Made by a program: the position numbers and the translations under genes. 64,000 bases of DNA from Oscarella lobularis. Taxonomy: Eukaryota; Porifera; Homoscleromorpha; Homosclerophorida; Oscarellidae. The number at the start of each line of letters is the position of its first letter. The stretch's first letter is position 1. This document shows positions 11,035 through 22,670 of the stretch, in pieces. The stretch covers positions 3,224,001 to 3,288,000 of the forward strand of contig NC_089180.1 of the NCBI RefSeq assembly GCF_947507565.1, given 5' to 3'. The notes beneath the pieces were generated by a model. That model was not told the DNA's origin, made no database searches, and worked only from the letters and a program-made list of their open reading frames with translations.

Positions 11035-12335
11035 CTAAAGAGAGGTTTCAAGAAGGATTTGAAATGGAGTTTGAAAACGCTTTCTCCCGCGTACTGTCCC
11101 GTGCATATTGTGCTCTATAACGTTGGAAAATAATCTAGTCACTGTTAAATTTGTGCCGTTGCACAGTTTTGGGGCGTCGATGTTTCGCAGAAGCATAATA
11201 GGCGCACCCACTTTTAGAGCTAAGGTGTACGCTGGAAGACCGGGGAGATTGAGCGAATTAAGAACCTCAGTGGGATAGTTGACAGCGTCGTCTGGTTAGT
11301 CGTATCGACTGCGAGATAGACTTTTTCGTTGTCTGGTATGAGCTGGAGCACAGTGTCGTTTATTTGATTGACGGCGTCATTTCGAGGAGCGAGAATAGCA
11401 CGTTCGCCAAGCCAGGCGGTGTCTTTGTATCGCTCCTGAAGTTGAGGAAAAACGGCTTGTATTAGTTCGTTAGATAATTGGACTACTGTGCCGCAAGGTA
11501 CGTTGATGAGACGGTCTTCAGGGCCAGTGGGAATGGTTCCATTGCCGATTTGCAAGAGTAATTCGGCGTAAGAGCCTGACTCGCTGTCTCCGTACAGATG
11601 CACTCTCATGTTCGTTGTCAAACGCATAGTTCGAACTGTAGGCCAAATGGAGCGTGAGTATTTCAGGCATACGGCGATCTCGTCGGCCTTTGTTCCTTTT
11701 GGTATAACAGGCAGGGTTTGTCTAAAGTCTCCTGCCAGTATTAGAGGGAGACCTCCCATGAGGGTGTCGTTGTTGCGAATATCTCGCAGGGACCTGTGTA
11801 ATGCATCGAGAGCTTTTTTGTTGGCCATGGTGCATTCGTCCTATACCGCGACTTTGGCCAGGGAGAGAAGTCTTGCTCTCACTGTGTTTTTCTGAGATGT
11901 GCACGTGGGACGCTCGTAACGACTGATATCTAAAGTTAGTTTAAAAACAGAGTGAGCCGTTTTGCCGCCAGTGAGGAGAGTTGCCGAAGAAGCGACTGCG
12001 AGAGCAATGTCGCCTCGTGATCGTATTTTATCAAGGAAAAGATTGAGCAAATCGGTTTTTCCTGTTTCTCCTGGCGCATCGAGGAAAATGATAGAATGAT
12101 AGACCTCGAGCGACGTAAGAAAGTAATTCTTCGTATATGTGTCTTTGCTCTTCCGTGAGGGAGTGTTCATTCCTTGTCAGTCGTTCCTTAACTCCGCGGT
12201 GTTATAAGAGTATTCAGCGGCAATTTCTCTAGGAAGGCTGTCGTCGTCTTCTTCGGAAGAGCGATCAGGACTGGGCAAATGGTAGTCGCTAAGGGGCTTT
12301 CCTCCAAGAAACGAAAGCAGTTTGTTCTCGATGCA
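11035..12335 (-). pseudogene. Helitron PIF1-like helicase domain, copy 1
   Basis: Reading from 12335 downwards: L-T-E-E-Q-R-H-I-Y-E-E-L-L (start of the helicase domain), Walker A as A-P-G-E-T-G-K-T (family norm A-P-G-G-T-G-K-T), Walker B as D-E-C-T-M after an in-frame TAG, then L-I-L-A-G-D-F-R-Q-T-L-P-V-I-P, L-T-T-N-M-R-V and [10 protein letters not shown] near 11140. These are the ordered motifs of the superfamily 1 helicase half of Helitron RepHel proteins. Frameshifts occur near 12080 and 11280 and the C-terminal motif with S-Q-G is missing. It lies on the same strand as the Rep at 16776-17640 and the RPA-like piece at 17864-18145, the usual 5' to 3' order. Confidence 0.85.
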
Positions 12336-12419
12336 AAGTAGAGCTCGCTTTCAAGACAACCATTACCTCCTGATGAGGAAGAAACGGAAGTGGAAGAACG
12401 AGTGGAAGAATAGTTCGGA

Positions 12420-14001
12420 CGTCGGAAGAGTTGGCGGACCTGCAGCAGAATGACGTTTTAATCGGGCTAGTGCTAGAGAATTTTCCAGCGAAACCTCCGT
12501 TGACGGCGGCTAGCCAGAGTAATTTGCGATTGGCTGCCATGAGGAAGGTTTGGCACCAGCTGGCACTAGACGACGGCGTGCTGTATCGATTTGTTAAAGA
12601 TGAAACCGGGGACGAAAGACAGCTTTTGGTTGTCCCGAAGGAACTACAAAGTGAAGTCTTGAGACTGGCTCACGAAGTAAGCAGTCATTTCGGAGTGGAA
12701 AACACTAGCACGTGTGAAGGAAGGATTCTGGTGGCCGGGGTATACACGCGCGGTTAAAGAATGGGTAGCAGCCTGGGGACCCTGCGCGCGGAGAAAGGCT
12801 CGTACTCGCCAGAGAGTAGTTCCCTTACACACTATGCCTGTGGGAAGACCGTTTGAGACACTTGCAATGGACTTTGTAGGTCCGGTGCCTGAAACGGAGA
12901 GACGCCATAAAAGCATATTGATCGTGACGGATTTCTATACAAAATGGGTGGAAGTGTTCCCAACGAGGGATCAACAAGCGGTGACGGTGGCTAAGCTGCT
13001 AGTGAATGAAATCTTCGCGCGTTTCGGTATGACGACGACGCTTCATAGTGACCAGGAATAAAATTTCGAGTCGTCTGTGAAAAGAAGTATGCAAACTGTT
13101 GAGGATTAATAAGTCGAGAACCACAGCTTACCACCCACAAGGCGACGGATTGGTTGAACGGTTCAACAAGACCATGGTAGAATCCCTTACTAAGTACGTG
13201 CACCAGAATCCGAACAAATGGGATCTCTGGCTACCTCTCGTACTTATGGCATATCGTACGGCAGAACACGCCTCGATTGGTCGAACACCGTTTGAATTGG
13301 TCTCTGGGCGTAAAGCTAGACTGCCGGCAGATGTTGAATTTGGAACCCCAACGGCACCGCCGGTGCCAGTACCTGAATACGTTGAAGAGTTAGAAAAGAG
13401 GAATTGAGAATCCCGAGAGTTTGTTGAAAGCCGAGCTTGTTGCCGCGCAGGCAAGGCAAACGTGCAATTACGATAGTCGACTTTAGGGTCAAGATGATTT
13501 TGAATTGGGACAGCGAGTGTGGCTTTACAAGCCGAAAGGACCTACTACGAAGTTTAGCCTGGTGAATGCTGGACCATATACGAGATTTTGAGATTGTATT
13601 CGAATGGAACGGCCGATGTTCGATTATTTGAGCCTGGTTCATTGAGGACGAAGGTGGAAAAAGTCCATCGCCCTCGACAGGCGGAGGATCTAGAGGAGAG
13701 GGCCAGACCAAGGCGAAGGCTGAGAAGAGCCATCACCGAAGAGGCCGCCTACGATGCAGAGTGGGTGGCGGACGACACCGATGACGACGATGAGACGGCT
13801 GGAGATGTCGTCCGGGATCTACGAAGGATGTTCGAAGCAGGGGAGCGCGCTTCGGAGGAACCGGAGGAGCAGCCGAGGCAAGCAGTAGCTCAGGGTGGAG
13901 CGGGGGCTAGGCAGGAGGCTCGCGTTAGGCCTGGTTGTGACCGTCGTCCCCCCGATCGTTTTGGCGATTTTATCGCCTGGGGCGACTTGCAGCATCATTG
14001 A
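12420..14001 (+). pseudogene. Ty3/gypsy integrase region, copy 1
   Basis: The region encodes the H2C2 zinc-binding domain of integrase (A-H-E-V-S-S-H-F-G ... C-A-R-R-K, one Cys position decayed), then the catalytic core: A-M-D-F-V-G-P-V-P (first Asp), L-H-S-D-Q-E (second Asp, followed by a TAA at 13060) and Y-H-P-Q-G-D-G-L-V-E-R-F-N-K (Glu), then A-Y-R-T-A-E-H-A. A frameshift near 12710 splits the zinc domain and stops lie at about 13060, 13405 and 13480. The tail 13588-14001 is rich in D/E and R. Protease, reverse transcriptase and RNase H are absent. Sequence upstream (12350-12420) joins directly to the Helitron helicase, suggesting the gypsy element or its remnant was inserted there. Confidence 0.85.
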
Positions 14002-14109
14002 GTTCCTTCCTGCAGTAGCGTTAGAGTAATGAAAAACTCCCAGATCGCAGTTGCTATTTGCTTTTTTTTTGGGTTGCTGTTGTAGTCGTGGTCGGGTCGA
14101 CCAGACTTA

Positions 14110-14230
14110 ACCGGGGAGGTATGTAGCAGGCGTAGATAAAAAGTCACGTGACTATAAGAAGAGGATATAATTAACTAGATATAAGAAAATAATAGAGTCT
14201 TTGCTCACGACTCGAGAGGACAGCAACACA
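14110..14230 (+). mobile_element. Polypurine tract and start of 3' LTR of gypsy copy 1
   Basis: A-C-C-G-G-G-G-A-G-G-T-A at 14110-14121 is a plausible polypurine tract, immediately followed by TG at 14122 as expected for an LTR. A TATAAG-type sequence at 14153 would be the LTR promoter. The far end of the LTR cannot be fixed because no second LTR is present. Confidence 0.45.
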
Positions 14231-15233
14231 AGGCATCGGAAACTCTTTCATCTTTTGCTCGCCCTTTTCGCCTCGCTCGCACCGCTCGCCTCACCCGCGT
14301 CACAGGAAGATCGCGAAAGTGCTGCCGTTCAATCGAGAAAGTCGTCCGCGCGCTGTTCGAAATCGATCGATCGCGAGAATCGTGGAAAACGGGGCTTCGC
14401 GGGCGTTTTGGGCGCGAATCGACGGTAGAAAACGCTTCGCAAAGTTGAATAACGGGCGTCGGAACTTCGAACGAAGCGAAACGACGCCCGAATCGCTCGA
14501 AAAACGACAAATTGCGAAAAGGGCCTGGCGCGAAAGTAGCGCGGTACGGCCAGGAGACCCTTTCGAAAAGTTCGCTCGCGACGCGCTTGGCGCCGAGCGA
14601 CGAAAAGCGAAGGAAGAGTTCGCGGACAACGACTCGACGACGTCATTCGAGCAAGATGGCGCGTACAGTGCGAATCAGCATAAACTTCCAAACCGCTAGC
14701 GCGCGCTTTACCAGCGCAAAATTCAAATGTGGCTTTTTCCATGCTGCACACATTTCGCCAGTAGCCTTTGCATACATTCGCAGTTCTTCTCTCTAAGCGT
14801 TTATGCTGAGAGTCATTTCAGGGCCGAAATAATCTGCTAAACTCACGTGACAAGACGATCCTCACGTAAACAAGTTTTTCCGTCCGAGAAAAGACGGAAT
14901 AGTCCCCTTTCCTCCCGCAGTAGCTTCCACTGTCTATCCTCTAAAAAATCATTGTGGGGATTTCTCGCTTTCGCTACCGTTCTCGAGCTACGCCACGATG
15001 ATCCGATTATGAGACGTGGTATACAAACACGTTTTACGGCCTCGGCGACCGACGAAATCGTTTCTTGTTTGCGAAATTCTGAAGAGATATAATAGCTAAA
15101 GAAAATCATTGTGGGGATTTAGTGCTTATCGTTCGGTTGCTGAGATACACCCTCTTGACTTTGAGGCGAGTGTTCGAGCGTAGACTGCTAGCGCGCGGCG
15201 TACTTCCGGCATAGAATCTGCGACTTTTTGCAG
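14231..15233. other. 1 kb of repeats and no certain gene
   Basis: About 50 bases around 14330-14385 (G-A-G-A-A-A-G-T-C-G-T-C-C-G-C-G-C-G and A-T-C-G-A-T-C-G) recur at 16645-16695. A piece at 14675-14720 matches the inverted repeat at 2823-2875. A long open frame 14319-14699 overlaps these repeats and is rich in Arg and Ser; it is not convincing as a gene. Confidence 0.4.
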
Positions 15234-15630
15234 CAAAGTGAGAGGCATCACGTTCTACGAAGGCTACGCGCTGGTCGAGGAAGCCGGCGCGTCGTTTGCG
15301 AGTGGAGCGCGGCAATCCGCGTGACGCTAACGCCGTCGCTGTCTTCGCCATCGACGGGGACGGACGCGTCATGGCTGGCCACCTAGAAAAGGCCGTAGCG
15401 TCGATCGCTGGCCCATTCTTTCGATATGGGAGGATGACGACATGCGCAGGGTTAGTATAGTTCAGTGTACCGTATATCTGTACTGTGTTTCTTTATTCAG
15501 AGTTTTCACACGTGGCGCATTCGCTGACGGGTCTCGCTGTTACAGCAACAGGTCGGCGACCGTGCGAGTCACAGCGGAGGGGGACAAGCATGCGTGTGCT
15601 GCTATTGAGTACGACGTAGCTAGGCTGTAA
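15234..15630 (+). pseudogene. HIRAN-domain exon(s), HLTF/FAN1-like, frameshifted
   Basis: After a T-rich acceptor at 15233 one frame reads V-R-G-I-T-F-Y-E-G-Y-A-L-V; then one base out of register comes E-R-G-N-P-R-D-A-N-A-V-A-V-F and A-G-H-L-E-K-A-V-A, ending near 15440. N-P-x-D-x-N-A-x-x-V and G-H-L are the signature of the HIRAN domain, which binds DNA 3' ends in HLTF and related proteins. A GT-A-G-T-A donor follows at about 15451 and a T-rich acceptor near 15500 leads to a frame ending A-T-V-R-V-T-A-E and a stop at 15630. The frameshift in the first exon suggests a pseudogene or captured fragment; no helicase or nuclease domain accompanies it. Confidence 0.6.
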
Positions 15631-15855
15631 TTAAAAATATATTATAAAATACAGCTACACTTAGATGTCGAGAGGTCGATTCTTTGAATAATTAATGAAT
15701 TTTAGAAAAGCCGGTGTACATGTTGCCCGCATCCGCGGTCATTTTTTAGAGCTGCCATCCACTGCATAGCCGCACTAGAAGTCGACATGCAGGCTGGAGT
15801 CATCGCTCACGCGGATAGCCAAAATAATTATTCATCTTCCGAGCAGTCACAGCAG

Positions 15856-16559
15856 TCACTGAGTGAATGATTCCCTATTCACTCTTCTGTGTGACTTGTA
15901 TTTCTTGACAGCATCCTTGGCTTCCAGACCTAGAGAGTATTCATTTTCGTATGTACACTAAAACCTTGTCTGACTTTCCCTCACTGTACGCATGCTGGTA
16001 GTCGCGCACCTTCCTGAAGAACATCCTCATAAGATCTAAAGAAACTTGATCAGGTGCTTCTGGGATGACTCTCCTCAAGGCTCCTATTGTATAGTTGCAC
16101 TTAGCTCGTGTGACTCGCTTGGCATCTCCCCACACCCGTTCGATTGGACTGAAATATTATAAACACAGGTAAGTAATCCAATGAAGTATTTAAGCGTCAC
16201 TTCATCTCGCAGTGGTACTTAGGGAAGAACAGCACATGATGGCCCCGTGATTCGATGACGTGCTCTAAAAGTGATTTCTCGTTCGCAAAGTCTTTATGAG
16301 TTGACAGCTCCTCTTGCATTTGCTTCTGAAGCATCCCAGTGCAGTCGACACCCCGCTCAGTAAGAACCTTAAGACAGACTGTGTCAGATATATTATCCGT
16401 ATTTGAGTGCTTTTCTACCCGTAGTAGTTCTTTCGCTTTCCCGGTAGAGGGGTCGACCATAGAGAAATGCCATCCGTTGAAAGTGGTGTCCCACATCCTG
16501 GGTTGTTTTCCATCGTCCGTCACGTTCATTCTCGACGCAACCAACGCATCATCAGCCAT
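15856..16559 (-). pseudogene. DDE transposase C-terminal half (Tc1/mariner-related), with mini-intron
   Basis: From 16559 downwards: G-K-Q-P-R-M-W-D-T-T, L-T-E-R-G-V-D, then F-F-P-K-Y-H-C-E-M-N-P-I-E-R-V-W-G-D-A-K-R. The last motif, which carries the catalytic Glu, is created only when a 52-nt GT..AG intron at 16149-16200 is removed. The C-terminus A-V-K-K-Y-K-S-H-R-R-V-N-R (stop at 15856) needs one more frame change near 15960. The motifs match a DDE_3-like transposase family widespread in fungi and invertebrates. The first catalytic Asp and the N-terminus are lost at about 16560. Confidence 0.75.
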
Positions 16560-16775
16560 AGCCGTGTTGGAGCTTCATTAAATAAAAAAATAATACCTCT
16601 AACCCATTGTCTATCACACCTTTGATCGAAGATGCGACCCTGTCGTCGAGAAAGTCGTCCGCGCGCGTTTCGAAATCGATCGCGAGGATCGGTAAGAGTT
16701 GGTGTTACTTCCGGTCGTCACTACCGGTCGTTAGTGCCGGCACCTTTTCGGTTATTGTGAACCCCTTCTTTCAAA

Positions 16776-17640
16776 TCAGGCCGCGCTAAGAACGTATTTA
16801 CATCTTGTAACCCGCGTTTTGGTAGATAGAAACGGACTGTACGGAACGACCCACCTGTTGTCAACGTGAAATCTGCCTATCGTCGTTTCTACTCCACCGT
16901 CTTCTGGAGATCGGCGTCGGTATAGCGGATAACCGTTGAGGGATGTGATGGTCTCGCGCAAAAACTGTCTTGCATGGATAATGTTTTGTGCAGCGCCCGT
17001 CGATCATGCAAGATCTGCGATTGAGTTGACCGCAAGGTCCGTGGATCATGTGTTTAGTTACTGTTGCAAAAAGTAATGAGTTATCGCTTGGGTCGGGAAG
17101 TTCGGCGCTTATGATGCTGTCTATTTGATCGGGACGAGTTTTTTCTACCATCCAAGAGAGAAAGTGTACGTGAAGTAAGCCACGCTTTTGCCACTCAATG
17201 ATGTAAACGTGACAACGTTTGATGCCGTAAATGTTTTGCGTGTCCACGAGGTACATGAACGTTTGAACTTTCAACCTGAACAATCTGGCTATAAGATCGT
17301 GTCGATCTGTTGGATTTTGTCCGGGAAAGAGTTCGTTAGTAATTTCCGGCCAGTTTGGATTGCAGGTCATGGTTATGAATAAATCGGGAGCTTCGTGATG
17401 CTTGACGTACGACGTCATTGCTTCTTGACATTTTTCGTGCATGTATCGAGGTCCCCCAGTAAACGTCGAAGGCAAAACGACCAGTTGGCCAACGTTGCGC
17501 ACGTTGTGGTCGGTTTCGACTGCATCTCTAGGTCGCACGCAGTTGTTCCTGGAGATAGCGTAGTTTGTTAAGTCTGTCCGTTTCGATTTTGGCAAATTGG
17601 AAATTTCAGAGTGATCGTTAAGATGATCGTGAGATTGCAA
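16776..17640 (-). pseudogene. Helitron Rep (Helitron_like_N) domain, copy 1
   Basis: The frame shows L-P-S-T-F-T-G-G-P-R-Y-M, M-T-C-N-P-N-W-P-E-I, D-R-H-D-L-I-A-R-L-F, I-E-W-Q-K-R-G-L-L-H-V-H-F-L (both His of the HUH motif kept) and M-I-H-G-P-C-G. After a frameshift near 16890 come Y-P-L-Y-R-R-R and N-R-W-V-V-P-Y-S-P-F-L, where the copy ends, before the tyrosine pair that cuts DNA. These are the ordered landmarks of the rolling-circle initiator of Helitrons. It sits just downstream of an RPA-like remnant on the same strand. Confidence 0.9.
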
Positions 17641-17679
17641 ATCGGAAAAGCTTTTGCTAAGACATCGGCGGGCACTCGC

Positions 17680-17775
17680 CGTAGCTGTGGCAGTGGCTGT
17701 AGCGGTAGAAGCGGTAGTAGTAGCCGAAGCAGTAGCGACAGCAGCAGCTGCAGTAGTAGTAAATGTAGCATTGGC
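17680..17775. repeat. GTA/GCA trinucleotide-like tract
   Basis: Imperfect GTA, GCA and GCG triplets (reading T-A-C/T-G-C on the minus strand) fill the gap between the Rep and RPA-like frames. On the minus strand it encodes Tyr/Leu/Cys-rich runs and is best treated as simple repeat. Confidence 0.7.
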
Positions 17776-17863
17776 GGAAGAAGAATTTTTGGTGGTAGCG
17801 GCAGTAATAACAGTTTCTTGCTCTGGACGTAGAACGGCGGTAATACGCCGATCTTCCGTTCAC

Positions 17864-18145
17864 TTAATTGTAAAGAATTTTATCGATTGTATCGAATGGC
17901 CGATTGCAAATGACCTCCATTTGCTTCAAATCGGCTGTAAGATGAAGCTTGATAGTTTGACTTTTGATAGTCAACACGGCTTTCGTCTGTTCCTCGCACG
18001 ATTCGCGAAGAGATAAGTTACCGCACAACGAACAGCGATAAAATTCAGAAAGAAGCTCGAGAGAAGCAAGGAGGTGCTTAATTAAATACACTCGAAAATC
18101 TTGTCCGGGTTGTTTTAAAGAGATTGACGAGACCCCTACAAACAA
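17864..18145 (-). pseudogene. RPA-like single-strand DNA-binding fragment, Helitron-associated, copy 1
   Basis: F-Y-R-C-S-L-C-G-N-L followed by I-K-L-H-L-T-A-D-L and D-T-I-D-K-I-L parallels the zinc-finger OB-fold segment of the longer RPA-like frame at 28898-30414 (R-C-N-S-C-G-N ... V-R-V-Q-L-T-A). Such RPA1 C-terminal-like proteins are carried by Helitrons, where they bind single-stranded DNA. Only the last C-x2-C pair and the following strands remain. Its place 220 bases upstream of Rep copy 1 supports the assignment. Confidence 0.6.
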
Positions 18146-18262
18146 CCATGGACTATCGCTACTACGGATTCAACGCGACATACCAATTAACGTCGAAAAA
18201 GCAGTTGACGATTTTGCAAGGAAACATCCAAGACGCCTTGAACTGACAATTATGTTAGACAA

Positions 18263-18702
18263 TTAGGCCTGTTTGTGCGAAAAGCACGACTTGTCCACTT
18301 CAACAGTGCCCGCATGAATCCCGCAGCCCCCCAATTTGATAGCGTCTTCAGGTAGCTTGAGATACCAAGAGCAAGCGTCTCGCAGGTACTGCTAAACTTG
18401 CCCACACGCTTCGCGCCCAATATTTGCTTCAATGGCAGCTTCTCCAATGGGCCGATGTTCAGCCCATTGCTGGAGAAGAAGCGATGTTCTCAAGGATAGT
18501 TTACTTTTAGGGAAGAAGGATCGTATGAACCTGTATAGAAGACTTTAGAAAACGACCGAACGACGATGGAGGAGTTTAAAAACTTTATAGCGGTGCATGA
18601 CCCTTTTGGACAACGCCACATATAACCGTCATTACATTTCAGGCGAGACCCAACGTACATGCCAGTGGTGCACTTAGGGTAAGACATTCTGTTTGGTATC
18701 AA
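18263..18702 (-). pseudogene. Merlin transposase N-terminal half, copy 2
   Basis: The frame from 18702 gives a zinc ribbon, Y-P-K-C-T-T-G-M ... D-G-Y-M-W-R-C-P-K-G-S-C, typical of the N-terminus of ISXO2-like/Merlin transposases. After a frame change, about 18265-18400 reads L-G-G-C-G-I-H-A-G-T-V-E-V-D-K-S-C-F-S-H, which matches the first catalytic motif (family norm V-E-I-D-E-S-x-F) with Glu changed to Lys. The rest of the DDE domain is missing after a stop at 18263. Confidence 0.7.
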
Positions 18703-20365
18703 GTCCCTAGCCTGAAAAACTCGACTACGCCGAGTGGAGGTCCAAATATTACAGAGCCAAGATCTGCAAGCGACATCGCGCCGGAGAGAATGAGTATACC
18801 TAGTAGCGGTGCGCTCAAACGTACTAGTCTGTATGTTGGGCGCCAGACATTGGCGCCTGTAATATCCCGCTCTGTTTTATCGCAAATTTTTATTACTATG
18901 GCGTGACCTATTCCTGATTTTTCATTGGCTGCTACTAAGATTGGAGCTAGTGCAACTGTGCGAGCACAGTGTCTCACAGAAAAATGTCGCTTCGATACAT
19001 CTTCAACGAAGGAACTTCAATGGAGGTCGCACTCTGCGTTCAACACCTACATCTTCTGCCGTCCAAAGCAAAATGCCATCTTTGCTCTGAGCCAATGATA
19101 ATGCGAGAGAAGAACAGCGATGGGTTAACGTGAAAGTGCGTGAGGATAACATGCAGGACAATCAGGTTGGTTCTATGAGAAGCGACACTGAAGGTGAAAC
19201 AATGCTTGACAAAGAGCGGTTCAGCTTTTCAGGGAGTCCAGATAAAGAGGTTTGATTGTACCAGGCCCTTTTCCCCTCTAGAAGTATCCAGGAGATCAAG
19301 ATAAAGGGCCTGACCAGGCGAGCCTATAAATTGTGCTTGGCGTTAATTGAAATGTATATCTTCGGCTATCCAAATACTTTTCAGATCGGAGTAAGTCTTT
19401 CAAGTGGGCGAGGATGTTTCTGGCAGCTGTCGACGCCTCAGTCTGTTGCGCAGCCTAATTGCGCTGCACTTAGTTGAGCAACTTTTACCCAAATGAAATA
19501 GGTCGCTCGTCATGCACCCTCTCCAAAAAGCAAATTCTAAATAAAGATAAGAGAAAATGACGCTATGAGATCATTTGCCTTACTACTCTGATGACGCGCA
19601 AAAAAACATTCTAAACGCTTCCGTGTATCCTAGTTATGGAAAAAATAATGCACAAGTTTAACCGCCGAGGAAGACATTTCATTACTATTATTTATCCTAA
19701 TAATGAAATAACGCCGAACAAAGATTAGGACACCAAATTGAGCAGCTAAATGCCAGTCTTATAACACAAACTCTTACTCTTATTCTAGATGCTTTCCAGT
19801 TGCTTTACACACGTGGAATCATTCCCAATATTTGAAAGCCGATCGTTCACAGCACGAACCACAGCCAATGATTCTTTTTATCTGCCACTCCGCCCATGAG
19901 ACAAAATGATTAGTTTATCCCCATCATCTTCACGCCTACTTTTTAAAGACGCGTCGCTGCTGTTGCTTTAGGGACTGCGGCGGATCCTCTTCTGATGCAC
20001 TCGTCCTATGTTTGAGAAATCAGCTCTTCACTGGACAAATGACTTGGGTTTTTGAAGACCTTGGCTTTTACCTAATATGGCTTTGGGATCATCGGAGTTA
20101 GGAAAACTATCGGAAGCGTATTTCGAAGCGCCTGCTGTGACCACGGATCCTAGAAAGATATGGATTAGAAACGCGTGAACGCAAGTCGATCCAAGCTTGC
20201 CTTGCATATAATAACTGGGACATTGAGACCCCGTCTGAGACATACTGACACCCTGTCTAAGACACGTTAAAACTTTAATAAAGAACTACTGCGACGGTTA
20301 TTTATCACAAGCGCTGATAAATGTCCCGAATGATAGAGTCGACGCGGAAAGTATAGTTCACTTGT
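18703..20365. other. 1.7 kb without a supportable gene
   Basis: Contains only the decayed hairpin copy at 19261-19318. Several short frames are open but none shows domains or coherent splicing. Confidence 0.4.
19261..19318. repeat. Terminal hairpin of a dispersed element, copy D (decayed)
   Basis: Starts C-C-A-G-G-C-C-C-T-T-T-T-C-C-C and ends A-A-A-G-G-G-C-C-T-G-A-C-C-A-G-G, with G-A-G-A-T-C-A inside; the flank G-C-G-A-G-C-C-T-A-T-A matches that of the other copies. The loop is altered. Confidence 0.55.
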
Positions 20366-22660
20366 CAGGGTTTTATACAGGATTTTTGAGTAGGGTGGAA
20401 AGATTTTTATTCCGCGGCGCCGAGCGCCGTTGAAACATTTTTAGGCACCACGCCCACTGAAAGCACCGTTTTCCGCTAAATTTTGACCTTGCAGCGATGC
20501 TCTTTTAGCACGTTGCCTTTTCCATTGCTCTCTTTCTGTCCTTTTTCTGGTCGTTCTTTGAAGCTCCTACCTGTGAGAAGCGTTTAAAACAGTTTAGGGT
20601 CGCATTAGTTAGCGTACTTTACTCCAACTGACTCCCGGAGTAAAACAGGATGGCGAAGCGTTTCTTTTACTCTGACGACAGCCTTACCGAGAACAGGTAC
20701 ACGATTAGCAGCGACGATGAAACGGATGTGCAAGACTCTTCAACCGCTCTCACAACGGAGTTTAAGGAGGCAAAGAGGCGGCGGAAAGCAAAATCGTACA
20801 AGGCTAGACTTTCTTTTCGACCAAAATGAAAGGAGACGTACGGCTGGCGGCTGTGCGAGTCGTCTGCTGAAGGAATGTTTTGCTCTATTTGCCGAACACA
20901 TGGTCGACCACCTTCTTCAGCTAAGGGAGCTTGGACAGTTAGAGGCATTAGAAACTGGAATCATGAAGCAGAAATTTTGAAACAGCACAACAGCTCTCAG
21001 TGGCACAAAGATGCTGTTGTTGCATCTCAACACGCTGCTTCAGGTCGTACAGTGTTCGGAATGCAGCTGGCTGGGGTGAGAAAGCACAAGAGGAAAAATG
21101 GCTGAAAAACCGTTCTATTATTTTGAAGCTTCTTCGTTCGGTGTACTTTATGGCAAAAGAGCACCTCCCCCGCTCCACTTCATTCACTGATTTAGTAGGT
21201 CTTCAAATTGAAAATGGTGATGACACTCTGAAGCAGCATGTTGAAAGTGGGGCAGGAAATGCACAGTACACGTCTTCGTTCTCTTGTACGAATATGATTA
21301 AAGCTATTGATGATTGGATTTTGAATGGCTTGCACAGCAGTATCAGGAAGAGCTCTTACTTTTCCATTTTAGCTGATGAATCGCAAGACATTACCTCTCA
21401 GGAGGAGCTTTCTGTGTGCTGCCGATGGCTCGTAGACGGAAAGCCTGAAGAGCAATTTTTGGATGTCATTCACGTCAAAGCAACTAATGCAGAAACTTTG
21501 GCCAAAGCACTTACGAACTTTATAGAGACAACAGGCCTTGATTTTGAGAAGCTTGTAGGCCAAGGGTATGACGGGGCTGCAACGTTTTCCAAAACAAAGA
21601 CAGGAGTTGGTAAAAGAATTAGAACTCGGGCTGCTCATGCTCTCTACGTTCACTGCTCGTGTCACAGGCTGCAGCTTGCAAATGTACAAGCAGCGGCGAG
21701 TAATACAGAAATAAAAAAAGTATTCGGAATGATGACAAATTTGCGAAAATTGTACTATTACTCTCCCAGAAAAGCTGAAGCCCTTAAAGAGGTTTCATTA
21801 GTTCTTAACTTGCCTCAGCTTAAAGTTGTAAAACTTAGCGACACGAGGTGGCTGTCTCACGAGCGTTGCATCAAAGCCATTTGCAAAGATCTGCCCTCCC
21901 TCATTATTACACTTATACGAATCCGATGGAGACAACGAAGCCTTTGGGGTAGTTACCCTTCTTTCAAGCACTGTGGGAATAATGAGTGTGATCATGTTGT
22001 CCCACGTTCTCTGCTAATGACTAAACTAAACCTGTTTATGCAAGCTTCAAATGCTGACTTTACACGGCTTCCTGATTTTCTAAGTAATATTTACGAAAAA
22101 CTGATGTTCGCTAAAGATGAAGATTCTGTCTGGATTACGAAATCGAAAGAGGCAATGACCTCGCTTCGGGAGGAAAAGGAATAACTATAGCAGATAAATT
22201 CGGATTTACGTCAGCTGTGATTAGTGCCGAAAAGTACAGTGATAGGATTGCCGCTCCGTACATCTCGAAGTTAATTTCGAACATTAAAAAGAGATTTTCG
22301 GACGAAACCGTGAGCCTATTGGTGGCAAGTTCAGTATTCCATCCTTTGAAGCTGCCACCAATAGACAGAGTCCGCGGGTACGGTGAAGAGAAAATTGGTG
22401 TAATAGCGTCTTTCTACGGAGAAGATGCTGAAATAGAATTCCAAAGCACCCGATTTGTCTCCAAAGCGTTAATTTGCGAAAAAACCCTGCTGGAAGAATG
22501 GCACATGTTTGCAAAAGCTCTGGTACAGGAAAAGAGAAAAATGGAAAAAGAAACCCCTCACCCTTCAATGATTCAGCTGGCTTCGGCTATGTTTGGCTGC
22601 GAAGCGTATAGAAGTATATTTCCCGAATTGTTTAGATGCATATATTTGCCATATTCTTAC
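20366..22660 (+). mobile_element. hAT element, copy 1, 3'-truncated
   Basis: C-A-G-G-G-T-T-T-T-A-T-A-C-A-G-G at 20366 has the form of a hAT terminal inverted repeat. It lies 284 bases before the transposase start at 20650. No matching right end is found before 23300, and the coding part breaks off just where the exon of the neighbouring minus-strand gene ends. Confidence 0.55.
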
Positions 22661-22670
22661 CGATATTAAC
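20650..22670 (+). pseudogene. hAT transposase (TTF/BED-type zinc finger, DUF4371-like)
   Basis: The N-terminal part (20650 onwards) is acidic, then after an in-frame TGA near 20828 comes a zinc-finger region with G-M-F-C-S-I-C ... H-N-S-S-Q-W-H-K-D-A-V, as in TTF-type or ZMYM-like hAT proteins. A frame change near 21080 leads to the RNase H-like core 21000-22184: I-L-A-D-E-S-Q-D-I-T (first Asp), G-Q-G-Y-D-G-A-A-T-F (second Asp), H-C-S-C-H-R-L-Q-L-A and L-S-D-T-R-W-L-S-H-E-R-C. A second break near 22180 leads to 22217-22669. The hAT dimerisation motif is missing at the 3' end. At least two frameshifts and one stop make it a pseudogene, though long open stretches suggest it is not ancient. Confidence 0.85.

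Noticed and set aside
14319-14751. Overlapping 120-140 codon frames on both strands
   Set aside because: CG-rich sequence with few stop codons on either strand, containing dispersed repeats; no motif in any frame.
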